In this document: in pieces, positions 47,849 to 58,075 of the stretch | Layout: each line of letters starts with the position of its first letter | How positions within the stretch are numbered: position 1 is the first letter of the stretch | Source of the DNA: an uncultured Acinetobacter sp. | Lineage (GTDB): Bacteria; Pseudomonadota; Gammaproteobacteria; Pseudomonadales; Moraxellaceae | DNA length: 64,000 nt | Assembly (NCBI RefSeq): GCF_947493735.1 | Contig: NZ_CANLSL010000011.1 | Location: forward strand, 1 to 64,000 | Direction: 5' to 3' | Notes under the pieces: generated by a model | What the model saw: only the letters and a program-made list of their open reading frames with translations | Databases searched by the model: none | What the model was told of the DNA's origin: nothing | Translations under genes and position numbers: made by a program

Positions 47849-49189
47849 ATGAAATCCCCAAAAGTAGGCTTTGTCTCTTTAGGTTGCCCTAAAGCACTGG
47901 TCGATTCTGAACGTATTTTGACCCAATTGAAGACCGAAGGTTATGAAGTGGCACAGAATTATGATGGCGCAGACCTCGTAGTTGTGAATACGTGTGGATT
48001 TATCGAGTCGGCAGTTCAAGAGTCTTTAGATGCGATTGGTGAGGCGATTAGTGAAAATGGCAAAGTGATCGTCACAGGTTGTTTGGGTAAAGACGAAGCA
48101 AAAATCCGTGAGATGCACCCAAGTGTACTCAAAGTCACAGGTGCGGCAGCGTATCAAGATGTGATGGATGCAGTCCATCAATATGTCCCACAACAGCCGA
48201 AACACAATCCTTTTGTCGATCTTGTCCCTGAGCAGGGTATTCGTCTGACACCGAAACATTATGCCTATTTAAAAATATCCGAAGGCTGTAATCACCGTTG
48301 TACCTTTTGCATTATTCCAAGTATGCGAGGTGATTTGGTATCACGTCCGATTCGTAGTGTTATGCAAGAAGCGCAAGCCTTGAAGCGTGCAGGTGTCAAA
48401 GAATTATTGGTCATTTCTCAAGATACTTCTGCTTATGGTGTCGATACCAAATACAAGCTCGACTTTTGGGATGGTCAGCCATTGAAAACCAAATTTTATG
48501 ATCTGTGTGAAGCACTTGGTCAGCTTGGGATTTGGGTGCGTTTGCATTATGTCTATCCGTATCCACACGTCGATGCAGCGATTGATCTGATGGCACAAGG
48601 CAAAATCTTGCCGTATTTAGATATTCCATTTCAACATGCGAGTCCGAGTGTATTAAAGGCGATGAAACGCCCTGCACACAGTGAAAATACACTTGAGCGC
48701 ATCAAAACTTGGCGTGAAAAATGCCCTGAACTGGTGATTCGCTCGACTTTTGTGGTGGGTTTTCCTGGAGAAACTGAAGAAGATTTCCAATATTTACTCG
48801 ATTGGCTCAAAGAAGCGCAACTCGATCGTGTTGGCTGTTTTAAATATTCACCTGTAGAGGGTGCAACAGCCAATGATTTACCAAATCATGTTCCTGAGGA
48901 TGTTCAGCAGGAGCGTTTTGAGCGCTTTATGCAGTTACAACAAGAGATTTCTACGCAAAAACTACAAAGTCGTATCGGTCAAACCATGACGGTGTTGGTC
49001 GATGAGCTCGAAGCGGAATATCCAGTCGCAGTCGCTCGCTCGTATGCCGATGCACCTGAAATTGATGGTAATGTTTTTGTTGAAGATATTGATCGAAATG
49101 CGATTAAAGCAGGTGACTTACTTCGAGTAAAAATTACCGATGCGGATGAATACGATTTGTTTGCCGAGCTGATTGAAATCGTGAGTTGA
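47849..49189 (+). CDS. rimO: RimO, ribosomal protein S12 methylthiotransferase
   Basis: RimO is a radical-SAM enzyme that methylthiolates Asp89 of ribosomal protein S12. From the ATG at 47849 (GGAG upstream) the protein is 446 aa and starts [21 protein letters not shown]; an earlier in-frame start at 47801 is not needed. The auxiliary cluster Cys are in SLGCPKA, VVNTCGF and VTGCLGKDE; the radical-SAM motif is CNHRCTFC in [24 protein letters not shown] domain ends the protein. These features separate it from MiaB. Confidence 0.95.
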   Translation: MKSPKVGFVSLGCPKALVDSERILTQLKTEGYEVAQNYDGADLVVVNTCGFIESAVQESLDAIGEAISENGKVIVTGCLGKDEAKIREMHPSVLKVTGAAAYQDVMDAVHQYVPQQPKHNPFVDLVPEQGIRLTPKHYAYLKISEGCNHRCTFCIIPSMRGDLVSRPIRSVMQEAQALKRAGVKELLVISQDTSAYGVDTKYKLDFWDGQPLKTKFYDLCEALGQLGIWVRLHYVYPYPHVDAAIDLMAQGKILPYLDIPFQHASPSVLKAMKRPAHSENTLERIKTWREKCPELVIRSTFVVGFPGETEEDFQYLLDWLKEAQLDRVGCFKYSPVEGATANDLPNHVPEDVQQERFERFMQLQQEISTQKLQSRIGQTMTVLVDELEAEYPVAVARSYADAPEIDGNVFVEDIDRNAIKAGDLLRVKITDADEYDLFAELIEIVS

Positions 49190-49277
49190 TTGACGTCACT
49201 CGTTGATCGAATCGCACGTGAATTAAAGTTTGAATTGATTTTTAGAAAAGTATGCACATAAATTTTGGAGCCTGATC

Positions 49278-50003
49278 ATGAGTGAAAAAAGTCCACGCTA
49301 CACCCGTATTTTGCTAAAACTTTCTGGCGAGGCATTGTCAGGCAATAAAGAAATGGGGATTGATGCGACTGTGCTTGATCAAATGTCATTGTCTATTGCG
49401 CATTTGGTTGGACTCGGTGTGCAAGTCGGGATCGTGGTCGGTGGTGGTAATCTCTACCGTGGTAGCCAATTGCAAAAAGATGGCTTGGTTGGTCGTGTTA
49501 CAGGTGATCAAATGGGGATGCTTGCGACCGTCATGAACGGTTTGGCGATGCGGGATGCTTTGGTGCGCCGAAATATTAAAACCCGTCTAATGTCAGCGCT
49601 TGAGATCGGTACGGTGGTTGAACCGTATTCAAGTCGTGATGCGATACGTCACTTGAGTAATGGTGAGGTCTGTGTTTTTGTTGCGGGGACAGGCAATCCA
49701 TTCTTTACCACAGATACTGCAGCCTGCTTACGTGGGATTGAGATTGAATCAAAATTGATCTTAAAAGCCACCAAAGTCGATGGTGTGTATAACAAAGACC
49801 CAAGCAAATATGATGATGCAGTAAAATACGATAGTCTAACTTTTGATCAAGTGCTTGATGAAAAGCTCGGTGTAATGGATTTGACAGCGATTTGCTTATG
49901 TCGTGACCATGATGTGCCATTGCACGTCTTTGATATGAATAAATCAGGTGCATTGCTGTCAGTGGTGATGGGTGAAAATGAAGGTACGCGCGTTAGCAAC
50001 TAA
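49278..50003 (+). CDS. pyrH: PyrH, UMP kinase
   Basis: PyrH is the bacterial hexameric UMP kinase of the amino-acid-kinase fold, making UDP for nucleotide and cell-wall precursors. The 241-aa product has [42 protein letters not shown] and [21 protein letters not shown] clear GGAG lies 8 nt before the ATG. It is followed by frr, the usual order pyrH-frr-uppS. Confidence 0.97.
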   Translation: MSEKSPRYTRILLKLSGEALSGNKEMGIDATVLDQMSLSIAHLVGLGVQVGIVVGGGNLYRGSQLQKDGLVGRVTGDQMGMLATVMNGLAMRDALVRRNIKTRLMSALEIGTVVEPYSSRDAIRHLSNGEVCVFVAGTGNPFFTTDTAACLRGIEIESKLILKATKVDGVYNKDPSKYDDAVKYDSLTFDQVLDEKLGVMDLTAICLCRDHDVPLHVFDMNKSGALLSVVMGENEGTRVSN

Positions 50004-50055
50004 ACTGAGCTTCAATCATTAAAATGATCACGCAGCATTTGCGGGTTTAAACAGA

Positions 50056-50087
50056 TTGCCGAAAAGTGAAGCTACACTTTTCGGCAA
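50056..50087. repeat. Perfect 13-bp hairpin between pyrH and frr
   Basis: ttgccgaaaagtg-aagcta-cacttttcggcaa forms a perfect 13-bp stem with a 6-nt loop. On the plus strand it is followed by AAATTC rather than a U run, so it is not a standard terminator in the direction of transcription. It sits 50 nt before the frr ATG. Confidence 0.8.
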
Positions 50088-50137
50088 AAATTCATTTATA
50101 ATGATGCAATTTTTGAAAATTTGATACGGAATACAGC

Positions 50138-50692
50138 ATGATTAATGACCTTAAAAAAGATGGCGAAACACGTATGCAAAAAAGCCTTGAATCCTTAGAG
50201 CAAGGCTTTGCCAAAGTGCGTACTGGGCGTGCCCATCCATCTATGCTCAATAGTGTTATGGTGCCGTATTATGGTTCTGACGTGCCGTTGAATCAGGTGG
50301 CAAGTGTTGGTTTGGATGATTCACGTACTTTATTGGTACAGCCATTTGAGAAAAATATGGTGACGGCAGTCGATAAAGCTATTCGTGAAAGTGATTTGGG
50401 TTTAAACCCGATCTCTGCCGATGTGATCCGTGTGCCACTGCCAGCGCTGACCGAAGAAACTCGCCGTGATATGCAAAAACTGGCACGTTCTGAAGCGGAA
50501 AATGCCAAAGTGGCGATTCGTAATATTCGCCGTGATGTATTGGGCGACATCAAAGACTTATTGAAAGAAAAAGAAATCTCTGAAGATGATGAGCGTCGTG
50601 CTGGTGATGATATTCAGAAAATCACCGATAAATACGTTGCTGAGGTCGATAAGCGCCTTGCGGACAAAGAAGCGGAATTGATGCAGGTATAA
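50138..50692 (+). CDS. frr: Frr, ribosome recycling factor
   Basis: Frr is a cytosolic factor that, with EF-G, splits post-termination ribosomes. The 184-aa product is full length, begins [20 protein letters not shown] and includes [21 protein letters not shown] and the C-terminal three-helix pattern [29 protein letters not shown]. It lies 134 nt after pyrH, with a perfect hairpin between, and is followed 3 nt later by uppS. Confidence 0.97.
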   Translation: MINDLKKDGETRMQKSLESLEQGFAKVRTGRAHPSMLNSVMVPYYGSDVPLNQVASVGLDDSRTLLVQPFEKNMVTAVDKAIRESDLGLNPISADVIRVPLPALTEETRRDMQKLARSEAENAKVAIRNIRRDVLGDIKDLLKEKEISEDDERRAGDDIQKITDKYVAEVDKRLADKEAELMQV

Positions 50693-50695
50693 GTT

Positions 50696-51466
50696 TTGAC
50701 TGCAACGATTCAACCGATGCTTTCTGCGTCTACTCTGCCAAAGCATGTTGCCATTATTATGGATGGCAATAATCGCTATGGGAAACGCAATCATTTAGAC
50801 TCGGGTGGTGGGCATCGCGCAGGTAAAGATCGGCTTGATCCGCTAGTGGAGCATTGTCGTGCGATTGGTGTACAGGCTTTAACCGTATTTGCATTTTCCA
50901 GTGAAAATTGGAATCGACCACCACAAGAAGTGGCACTGTTAATGCAGTTGCTTGAAGATACTATTCTTGAGCAAAAGCCTCGTATGAAAAAATATCAGAT
51001 CGCTTTACGTTTTATTGGTGATCGATCAAAATTATCTTCACGTCTACAACAGTTGATGACCAACGCTGAACAAGAAACTTCACACTATACAGCGATGACC
51101 CTGACCATTGCGATTAGCTACGGTGGGATGTGGGACATGGCGCAAGCAGCCAAAAGTTTGGCAATCCAAGTCCAGCAGAATCAGCTTGAAATCGATGATA
51201 TTAATGAGCAGACGTTCCATCAACAGACGTGTTTAAGTGACTTACCCCCTGTTGATGTGTTGATCCGCACAGGCGGGGACTTTCGGTTATCGAATTTTTT
51301 ATTGTGGCAGACAGCATATGCTGAGCTGTTTTTTACAGAAACTTTATGGCCTGACTTTTCAGTGGAAGAGTTTGATTGCATTCTACAAGATTTTGCCCAG
51401 CGAGAGCGCCGCTTTGGTAAAACGTCAGAGCAAGTGCAAGCCATTCAATATCATACTGAGAATTAA
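50696..51466 (+). CDS. uppS: UppS, undecaprenyl diphosphate synthase
   Basis: UppS is a cis-prenyltransferase making the C55 carrier for peptidoglycan and surface glycans. Motifs are HVAIIMDGNNRYGKRN (catalytic Asp in MDGN), GHRAGKDRL, FAFSSENWNRPPQEV and the C-terminal DVLIRTGGDFRLSNFLLWQTAYAELFFTETLWPDF. Two starts are possible: TTG at 50696 (AGG 8 nt upstream, 256 aa), or ATG at 50717 (249 aa) without a clear binding site. It is 3 nt after frr and 3 nt before cdsA. Confidence 0.94.
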   Translation: MTATIQPMLSASTLPKHVAIIMDGNNRYGKRNHLDSGGGHRAGKDRLDPLVEHCRAIGVQALTVFAFSSENWNRPPQEVALLMQLLEDTILEQKPRMKKYQIALRFIGDRSKLSSRLQQLMTNAEQETSHYTAMTLTIAISYGGMWDMAQAAKSLAIQVQQNQLEIDDINEQTFHQQTCLSDLPPVDVLIRTGGDFRLSNFLLWQTAYAELFFTETLWPDFSVEEFDCILQDFAQRERRFGKTSEQVQAIQYHTEN

Positions 51467-51469
51467 AAT

Positions 51470-52303
51470 ATGTTAGAGCGGATCATCACCGCATTGGTTT
51501 TATTGGTCGTTGTGTTGGCATGTATGTTTGCCAGTGCATCGCCGTACCCAATGATCGGACTTATGACTTTAGCCGCTTTAGGTGCAGGTTATGAATGGTT
51601 AAAGCTTGTGCCACTTCAGGTTGACACAAAAAATCATAAAATCATTTCTGCATGGTATTACGGTATTGTGCTTGCTGTGGTTTCTTGTCTGAGTTTAATT
51701 TACCTTAAAGAAATTTGGATATTATTTTGGCTTGCGTCCATTGCAGTTTGGGCGGTGAGTATCATGTGGGTGCGTCGCTATCCGCAGTATGATGCATGGT
51801 TCAATCGTTCATTGCTGGTAGTTGGTGCTGTATTTGTACTTGCGGCAGTGACGGCGATATTCTTTTTGTGGCTGTTTTCACCGTGGTGGTTGATGTATGT
51901 GTTCCTCTTGGTCTGGGGAGCTGATTCAGGCGCATATTTTGTCGGACGTAAGTTTGGTATGCGCAAACTCGCACCGAATGTTAGCCCAAATAAATCCGTA
52001 GAAGGTTTGCTCGGTGGATTGGCAACTTCGGCATTGATCATGATTGCTGTTTCGGCAGTGTATTTAGAGTTAAGCACAGTTGCATTTATTATCTTCCTGA
52101 TTTTATCAATGATCACCGTGGCAGCATCTGTACAGGGCGATTTGGTCGAGTCAATGATCAAGCGCCGTGCAGGGGTTAAAGATTCAGGACGCATTTTCCC
52201 TGGGCACGGTGGCGTGCTGGATCGTATTGATTCTTTACTAGCGGCAACGCCGATCTTTGCGGCAGGTTTATATCTGCTCAAATTCATGGGAATTGATGTT
52301 TGA
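51470..52303 (+). CDS. cdsA: CdsA, phosphatidate cytidylyltransferase
   Basis: CdsA is an integral inner-membrane enzyme that makes CDP-diacylglycerol from phosphatidate and CTP. The 277-aa product has about eight membrane segments and the family signature at the C-terminal side, SVQGDLVESMIKRRAGVKDSGRIFPGHGGVLDRIDSL. It starts 3 nt after uppS and its stop overlaps the dxr start. Confidence 0.95.
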   Translation: MLERIITALVLLVVVLACMFASASPYPMIGLMTLAALGAGYEWLKLVPLQVDTKNHKIISAWYYGIVLAVVSCLSLIYLKEIWILFWLASIAVWAVSIMWVRRYPQYDAWFNRSLLVVGAVFVLAAVTAIFFLWLFSPWWLMYVFLLVWGADSGAYFVGRKFGMRKLAPNVSPNKSVEGLLGGLATSALIMIAVSAVYLELSTVAFIIFLILSMITVAASVQGDLVESMIKRRAGVKDSGRIFPGHGGVLDRIDSLLAATPIFAAGLYLLKFMGIDV

Positions 52304-53511
52304 TGAAGCAGTCGGTTGCGATACTCGGGGCGACTGGCTCGATTGGACAAAGCACTTTAAAAATCTTAAAACAACATGCCGATGACTATCAGGTCTATGC
52401 GGTGACTGGACAGCATCGAATCGCTGAGCTCGTTGATATTTGCCTACAATATCAACCCAAATTGGTCGGTATCCCATCTGATCAACTGACTCAATTTCAA
52501 AAAATCGCATTCGATAAAAAATTACAACCATTACCAAAACTTGTCTTTGATGAAGATGGCTTAGTAGAAATCGCCTCAAGTCCTGAGGTAAATATCGTCA
52601 TGGCTGCGATCGTTGGCGCAGCGGGTTTGTTGCCGACTTTATCTGCAGTTAAAACAGGCAAGCGTGTCTTACTAGCCAATAAAGAAGCTTTGGTAATGTC
52701 AGGCGACTTGATGCTATCTGAAGCGAAAAAATCAGGTGCATTTTTACTTCCCGTAGACTCTGAGCATAATGCGATTTTTCAGTGTTTACCTGAGCAATAT
52801 TTTGATCATCGTCAAGCAGACAAACAACCACAGCTTGGCGTGTCACAAATATTATTGACAGCATCAGGTGGTCCTTTTCTACATTTTGATCAAGCACAAT
52901 TGGAAAATGTCACTCCTGCACAGGCGTGTAAACACCCAAATTGGTCAATGGGGCAGAAGATTTCAGTCGATTCAGCAACTTTAATGAATAAAGGTTTGGA
53001 GCTGATCGAGGCGTGTCATTTATTTTCAATTTCTGAACATTTTGTTACAGTGGTTATTCACCCACAAAGTATCATTCACTCAATGGTGCAGTATATTGAT
53101 GGTTCGACCCTTGCGCAGATGGGCAATCCTGATATGTGTACGCCGATTGCGCATGCTTTGGCTTGGCCAAAGCGTATCTCGACTTCAGTGCAGGCTTTAA
53201 ATTTGTTTGATGTGCAAAAATTGGATTTTTATCCGCCAGACCACCAAAAATTCCCGGCCTTAAATTTGGCACGTGAAGCCATGCGTGTTGGTGGTACAGC
53301 GCCGACTATTTTGAATGCGGCGAATGAAGTTGCTGTCCAAGCTTTTTTAGAAGGGCGCATCCAATTTACTCAAATTACAAATCTCGTTGCTGAGATGCTC
53401 AACCAAGTATCAGCCCAAGCCGCCAATAATATTGAAAGTATTTTGCAGGTCGATCACCAAGTCCGTGAACGCTCAATGCAGTGGGTTGCACAGTATGGAG
53501 TACCTTTATGA
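52303..53511 (+). CDS. dxr: Dxr (IspC), 1-deoxy-D-xylulose 5-phosphate reductoisomerase
   Basis: Dxr is an NADPH-dependent enzyme making MEP, the committed intermediate of the non-mevalonate isoprenoid pathway. The 402-aa product begins ATG KQSVAILGATGSIGQSTL; a TTG three nt upstream is possible. It has LLANKEALVMSGDLM, LPVDSEHNAIFQCLPEQ (metal ligands), TASGGPFL, MNKGLELIEACHLF and NAANEVAVQAFL. The ATG overlaps the cdsA stop (TGATG), so translation is coupled. Confidence 0.96.
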   Translation: MKQSVAILGATGSIGQSTLKILKQHADDYQVYAVTGQHRIAELVDICLQYQPKLVGIPSDQLTQFQKIAFDKKLQPLPKLVFDEDGLVEIASSPEVNIVMAAIVGAAGLLPTLSAVKTGKRVLLANKEALVMSGDLMLSEAKKSGAFLLPVDSEHNAIFQCLPEQYFDHRQADKQPQLGVSQILLTASGGPFLHFDQAQLENVTPAQACKHPNWSMGQKISVDSATLMNKGLELIEACHLFSISEHFVTVVIHPQSIIHSMVQYIDGSTLAQMGNPDMCTPIAHALAWPKRISTSVQALNLFDVQKLDFYPPDHQKFPALNLAREAMRVGGTAPTILNAANEVAVQAFLEGRIQFTQITNLVAEMLNQVSAQAANNIESILQVDHQVRERSMQWVAQYGVPL

Positions 53512-54878
53512 GTATTCTATTTATCATCTTTGCAGCCTTAATGCTACTTGGACCATTGATTGCGATTCATGAGTTTGGTCACTACTGGGTGGCTCGACGT
53601 CTTGGTGTCAAAGTTTTGGTGTACTCGATTGGTTTCGGCCCGAGTTTGTTGCAGTGGACATCGAAAAAATCAGGTATTCAATATCGTTTTGCTGCATTTC
53701 CACTCGGTGGTTATGTGCGCATGCTTGATGAGCGTGAAGGTGATGTGCCAAAAGATCAAGCGCATCTTGCTTTTAATCGTCAGTCGGTGTGGAAACGCAT
53801 TGCCATTGTTGCTGCAGGTCCATTGATCAATTTGTTGTTGGCTGTGGTGTTATTTTGGATTTTGTACCTACCTGCCAGTGAACAACTGAATACGCGGATT
53901 GGGCGGATTCTTGAGCAAACTCCAGCAGCGCAAGTTGATCTGCGTATTGGTGATAAAATCACTGCAGTTGATGGGCAAGCGACACCGACTTGGGAAAAGC
54001 TGAATTATGCTTTGCTAGAGCGTATGGGTGAGAGTGGGACACTTGCGGTACAGGTGGAGCGTCAAGTTTCACCAAATGGCACTCAAACTTTAAAAAAGCA
54101 GTTACCAATTGAAAATTTTATTAAAGATCAAAGCCAATCACCATTACAAAGTTTAGGCTTTATGCCGTATCAGCCGAAAATCAAACCTGTGATTGGTGAG
54201 ATTAGCTCAGGTGGTGCAGCAGAGCGACAAGGCATGAAAGCAGGTGATCAGATTACAGCGATCAATGGCAATGTTGTCGATGATTGGTATCAGGTGGTGG
54301 AATATATTCGCCAATCTCCTGAAAAATTACTGACGTTTACTGTGATAAGAAACGGTCAAAGTATTGATTTAAAAATTATGCCTCAAGCACGTAAAGATGC
54401 GATGGGCACAGAAACAGGTTTTATCGGTGCAGGGATTAAAGCTGAGAGTTTTGTGATTCCTGATGCGTATAAGCAGACGATTCAATATAGTCCGATGGAA
54501 GCATTGTTCCGTGCAACGGATAAGACATGGCAACTGTCTGTGATGACAGTCAATGGGATTGTTAAAATGGTAAAAGGGTTAATTGGATTAGACAATTTGT
54601 CAGGACCAATTACCATTGCCAAAGTTGCAGGACAAAGTGCTGAAATGGGTTGGCAGACCTTTTTCTCCTTCATGGCGCTGATGAGTGTCAGTCTAGGTGT
54701 GTTAAATTTGTTACCGATTCCTATGCTTGACGGCGGACATTTAGTATATTACCTCATCGAATTGATTCGTGGGCGACCTGTATCAGAGCAAGTGCAGATG
54801 TTTGGGCTTAAAATTGGCATGGCATTGCTTGGCATGATGATGTTGTTGGCATTGTTTAATGACATTATGCGGTTTTAG
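53508..54878 (+). CDS. rseP: RseP, site-2 intramembrane zinc protease
   Basis: RseP is an inner-membrane metalloprotease of the sigma-E envelope-stress cascade. From the ATG at 53508 (GGAG 7 nt upstream; overlaps the dxr stop) the product is 456 aa, with the metal motif HEFGHYW in the first membrane helix, two PDZ domains in the periplasmic part (first around the ILEQTPAAQVDLRIGDKI segment, second around GEISSGGAAERQGMKAGDQI), and the LDGGH metal site near the C-terminus (LPIPMLDGGHLVYY). Whether an RseA-type substrate exists in this genus cannot be judged here. Confidence 0.94.
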   Translation: MSILFIIFAALMLLGPLIAIHEFGHYWVARRLGVKVLVYSIGFGPSLLQWTSKKSGIQYRFAAFPLGGYVRMLDEREGDVPKDQAHLAFNRQSVWKRIAIVAAGPLINLLLAVVLFWILYLPASEQLNTRIGRILEQTPAAQVDLRIGDKITAVDGQATPTWEKLNYALLERMGESGTLAVQVERQVSPNGTQTLKKQLPIENFIKDQSQSPLQSLGFMPYQPKIKPVIGEISSGGAAERQGMKAGDQITAINGNVVDDWYQVVEYIRQSPEKLLTFTVIRNGQSIDLKIMPQARKDAMGTETGFIGAGIKAESFVIPDAYKQTIQYSPMEALFRATDKTWQLSVMTVNGIVKMVKGLIGLDNLSGPITIAKVAGQSAEMGWQTFFSFMALMSVSLGVLNLLPIPMLDGGHLVYYLIELIRGRPVSEQVQMFGLKIGMALLGMMMLLALFNDIMRF

Positions 54879-55054
54879 TCGATGAGATTTGAAAAAATTG
54901 ATCGACTTGAAAACCTAAGATTTTGGATTTCATTTATCAATCTAAAATCCGAATGATAGATGAGCGTATTTACGCAAAGAATTTTTATACAAAGATTTGA
55001 TGGTGGCGTTTTCGGACAAAGCCAACGACTGAAAAAAGACTGGAACTGAACACT

Positions 55055-57496
55055 ATGCGTCATAATGCTTATTTCATGCCTTTAGCACTGGTCAGTGCGA
55101 TGGCGATTGTACAAACTGCACATGCAGAAACTTTTCAAGTCAGTGATATTCGTATCGACGGCTTGGTACGTTTGACACCTGCATCTGTGTATAGTGTTTT
55201 ACCAGTCAGTAGTGGTGATCAGGTCGATGATACAGCGATTGCTGCATCGGTACGTGCATTGTACGAGTCAGGCAACTTTGATGATGTGCAGGCCAATCGT
55301 CAAGGCAATGTTTTAACCTTTAAAGTGGTTGAGCGTCCAGTGATTGCAAAAGTCGAGCTTGATGGCAATAAGCTGATCCCAGATGAAGCCTTAATTGAAG
55401 GTTTGAAAAAAATGGGCTTGGCTGAAGGCGAAGTCCTGAAAAAGTCAGCTTTACAGTCAGTTGAAAATGAGCTTGAACAACAATATACCCAACAAGGTCG
55501 TTATAACGCAGACGTGCAAGTGCAAACTGTTGCTCGCCCAAACAACCGTGTTGATTTAAAGCTGTTATTTAATGAAGGTGATGCAGCGAAAGTCGTCAAC
55601 ATTAATGTCATTGGTAATAAAGTCTTTGAAGATGATGATATTCAGCGTGCATTTGCAGTTAAAGAGAGTTCTTGGTCATCGATCTTGACACGTAATGATC
55701 GTTATGCCAAAGAGCGTATGACAGCGAGCTTAGAAGCCTTGCGTGCGATGTACCTAAATGATGGTTATATCAACTTTGAGGTACTTAATTCGCAGTTGAA
55801 TCTCAGTGAAGATAAAAAGCGTATTTTTATTGAAGTGAGTATTGATGAAGGCGAGCAATTTAAATTTGGTGAAACCAAGTTTTTAGGTGATGCGCTTTAC
55901 AGCGAGGCAGAGCTTAAAGCTTTACAACTTTATAAACCAGGCGAAACCTATTCACAAGCTCGTGTTAATACATTGAAGCAACTCTTGACACGTAAGTTTG
56001 GTAATGCAGGTTACTATTATGCAGAAGTCAACGTTGTCCCTGAAATTAATGAAGAAAATAAAACGGTTGATCTAAATTATTACATCAATCCAGGTCAGCA
56101 AATCACCGTGCGTCGTATCAACTTCACAGGTAATAATAAAACAGCTGATGAAGTCTTACGCCGTGAATTGCGTCAGATGGAAGGTGCTTTAGCAAGTAAT
56201 GAAAAAATTGACTTGTCTAAGGTGCGTTTAGAGCGTACAGGTTTCTTTAAAACGGTCGATATTAAACCTGTACGTGTGCCGAATGCACCAGATCAAATGG
56301 ATTTGGATGTCAAAGTGGAAGAACAACACTCAGGTACGAGCACGATTGCAGTCGGTTATTCTGAAAGTGGTGGTGTGACCTATCAGTTGGGCTTAAGCCA
56401 GACCAACTTTATGGGGACGGGGAATCGAGTGTCGGTCGACTTGTCACGATCACAAACTCTTGATTATTATAATTTAAATATTTACGACCCATATTTTACC
56501 ATTGATGGCATCAGCCGTGGTTTCAATGTCTATTACCGTCAAACTAAACTTGATGAAGACTATAACGTCAGCAACTATGTGACCGACTCCGTAGGTGGCT
56601 CTTTAACTTTTGGTTACCCACTCGATGAAAACCAAAACATCAGTGCGACGCTAAATGTTGATCAAACCAAAGTGACGACAGGACCACTGGTATCGACATA
56701 TGTGCGTGACTATTTGCTTGAGAATGGCGGGAAGGCGATAGGTTGGACAACTTGGTGTCCAAATCCAACCGATACAAATGGCGATGGTTTGACGAATTAT
56801 GAAGATACATGTACGAGTCCTGATACTTATCCAAGCGAGTTTGAGGGGAAATTTCTTACATATAACTTGAATCTGTCTTGGGCATATAACACGTTAAACC
56901 GTCCAGTATTCCCAACACGTGGTATGTACCATCGACTAAGTGTTGATGCAGCATTACCAGGTAGTGATGTTGAATATCAAAAAGCGACCTATGATACCCA
57001 AGCGTATTTACCACTTTGGGACAGTGGTTTTGTACTGCGCGGTTATGGCAAGCTTGGTTATGGTAATGATTTACCATTCTATAAAAACTTCTTTGCAGGT
57101 GGCTATGGCTCGGTACGTGGTTTTGACACCAATACATTGGGTCCTCGATATGAATCAGTGGTTTTTGAAGAAACAAATCGAGATGATCCATCACCGGAAG
57201 AGGTCGGTGGTAACGCTCTGATTCAAGGTGGCATGGAGCTTGTCTTACCAATGCCAACCAAGAGTGACTGGGCACGTCAGATTCGCCCTGTGATGTTTAT
57301 CGAGGGTGGTCAAGTCTTTGATACAGAATCTGATGAGTACGATGTTGATTTCAATGAAATGCGTTATAGCGCAGGTGTTGGGTTTACATGGATTACCATG
57401 ATTGGGCCATTATCATTGAGCTATGCGTACCCATTGAATGACAAAAAAGGTGATGATACCAAGTCAATACAATTTGAGATTGGTCGTACCTTCTAA
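55055..57496 (+). CDS. bamA: BamA, outer-membrane protein assembly factor
   Basis: BamA is the essential Omp85-family beta-barrel insertase. The 813-aa product has a signal peptide ending AHA, five POTRA domains (about 24-420; first begins FQVSDIRIDGLVRLTPASVY) and a C-terminal 16-strand barrel with the conserved lid-loop motif FFAGGYGSVRGFDTNTLGPR (the VRGF/Y motif) and a terminal strand ending in Phe, as needed for recognition. A Cys pair, TWCPNPTDTNGDGLTNYEDT-C, lies in the long loop near 565-595. It lies 176 nt after rseP, so it may have its own promoter. Confidence 0.97.
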   Translation: MRHNAYFMPLALVSAMAIVQTAHAETFQVSDIRIDGLVRLTPASVYSVLPVSSGDQVDDTAIAASVRALYESGNFDDVQANRQGNVLTFKVVERPVIAKVELDGNKLIPDEALIEGLKKMGLAEGEVLKKSALQSVENELEQQYTQQGRYNADVQVQTVARPNNRVDLKLLFNEGDAAKVVNINVIGNKVFEDDDIQRAFAVKESSWSSILTRNDRYAKERMTASLEALRAMYLNDGYINFEVLNSQLNLSEDKKRIFIEVSIDEGEQFKFGETKFLGDALYSEAELKALQLYKPGETYSQARVNTLKQLLTRKFGNAGYYYAEVNVVPEINEENKTVDLNYYINPGQQITVRRINFTGNNKTADEVLRRELRQMEGALASNEKIDLSKVRLERTGFFKTVDIKPVRVPNAPDQMDLDVKVEEQHSGTSTIAVGYSESGGVTYQLGLSQTNFMGTGNRVSVDLSRSQTLDYYNLNIYDPYFTIDGISRGFNVYYRQTKLDEDYNVSNYVTDSVGGSLTFGYPLDENQNISATLNVDQTKVTTGPLVSTYVRDYLLENGGKAIGWTTWCPNPTDTNGDGLTNYEDTCTSPDTYPSEFEGKFLTYNLNLSWAYNTLNRPVFPTRGMYHRLSVDAALPGSDVEYQKATYDTQAYLPLWDSGFVLRGYGKLGYGNDLPFYKNFFAGGYGSVRGFDTNTLGPRYESVVFEETNRDDPSPEEVGGNALIQGGMELVLPMPTKSDWARQIRPVMFIEGGQVFDTESDEYDVDFNEMRYSAGVGFTWITMIGPLSLSYAYPLNDKKGDDTKSIQFEIGRTF

Positions 57497-57558
57497 TACC
57501 ACTTAATATGCAATGTGTAACTGTACAAAACGAAAACCATAATAAAGGGAGTAAAACT

Positions 57559-58065
57559 ATGCGTAAATTATTCGTTTCTTCTGCGTTGGTGCTTGGTGTA
57601 TTGAGCTCAAGCACTACTTTTGCAGAAAAATATGCTGTCGTTGATATTCAAAAAGCAGCGACAGAAACAACTTATATGAAGTCACAAATGTCTACCTTAG
57701 AAAGTTCGCTTAAGCCACAACAGCAAAAGCACGAGCGTCTAACTAAAGAGCTGACTGCATTAAGAAGCAAAGCGCAAAATGATGCCAAAGTGATGAAGCA
57801 AGCGGATTTGCAAAAACTTGAGCAAGATTATGCGACGAAGATGAATGAGTTCAATGCCAATGCAGCAGGTATGCAAAAACGTGCACAAGATACATTGGCA
57901 AATATCAATAGAACCCTAGCACCAAAGATCGAGCAAGCAACAGAAGCTTTGCGCAAGCAAGGTGGGTATACCATGATTATTGACCGTAAATCTGTGGTGA
58001 GCTTTGATCCATCTATCGACTTGACCTCCCAAGTGACGCAACAGGTGAATTCAACTTTGAAATAA
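57559..58065 (+). CDS. skp: Skp/OmpH-family periplasmic chaperone
   Basis: Skp is a trimeric periplasmic chaperone carrying unfolded outer-membrane proteins from SecYEG to BamA. From the ATG at 57559 (AAAGGGAG 7 nt upstream) the product is 168 aa with a signal peptide ending TTFA, a small beta-domain entry (EKYAVVDIQKAATET), a long coiled-coil arm pair (about 45-130), and the closing GYTMIIDRKSVVSFDPSIDLTSQVTQQ segment. It lies between bamA and lpxD, the usual place. Confidence 0.9.
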   Translation: MRKLFVSSALVLGVLSSSTTFAEKYAVVDIQKAATETTYMKSQMSTLESSLKPQQQKHERLTKELTALRSKAQNDAKVMKQADLQKLEQDYATKMNEFNANAAGMQKRAQDTLANINRTLAPKIEQATEALRKQGGYTMIIDRKSVVSFDPSIDLTSQVTQQVNSTLK

Positions 58066-58075
58066 GGGCTGCTGA

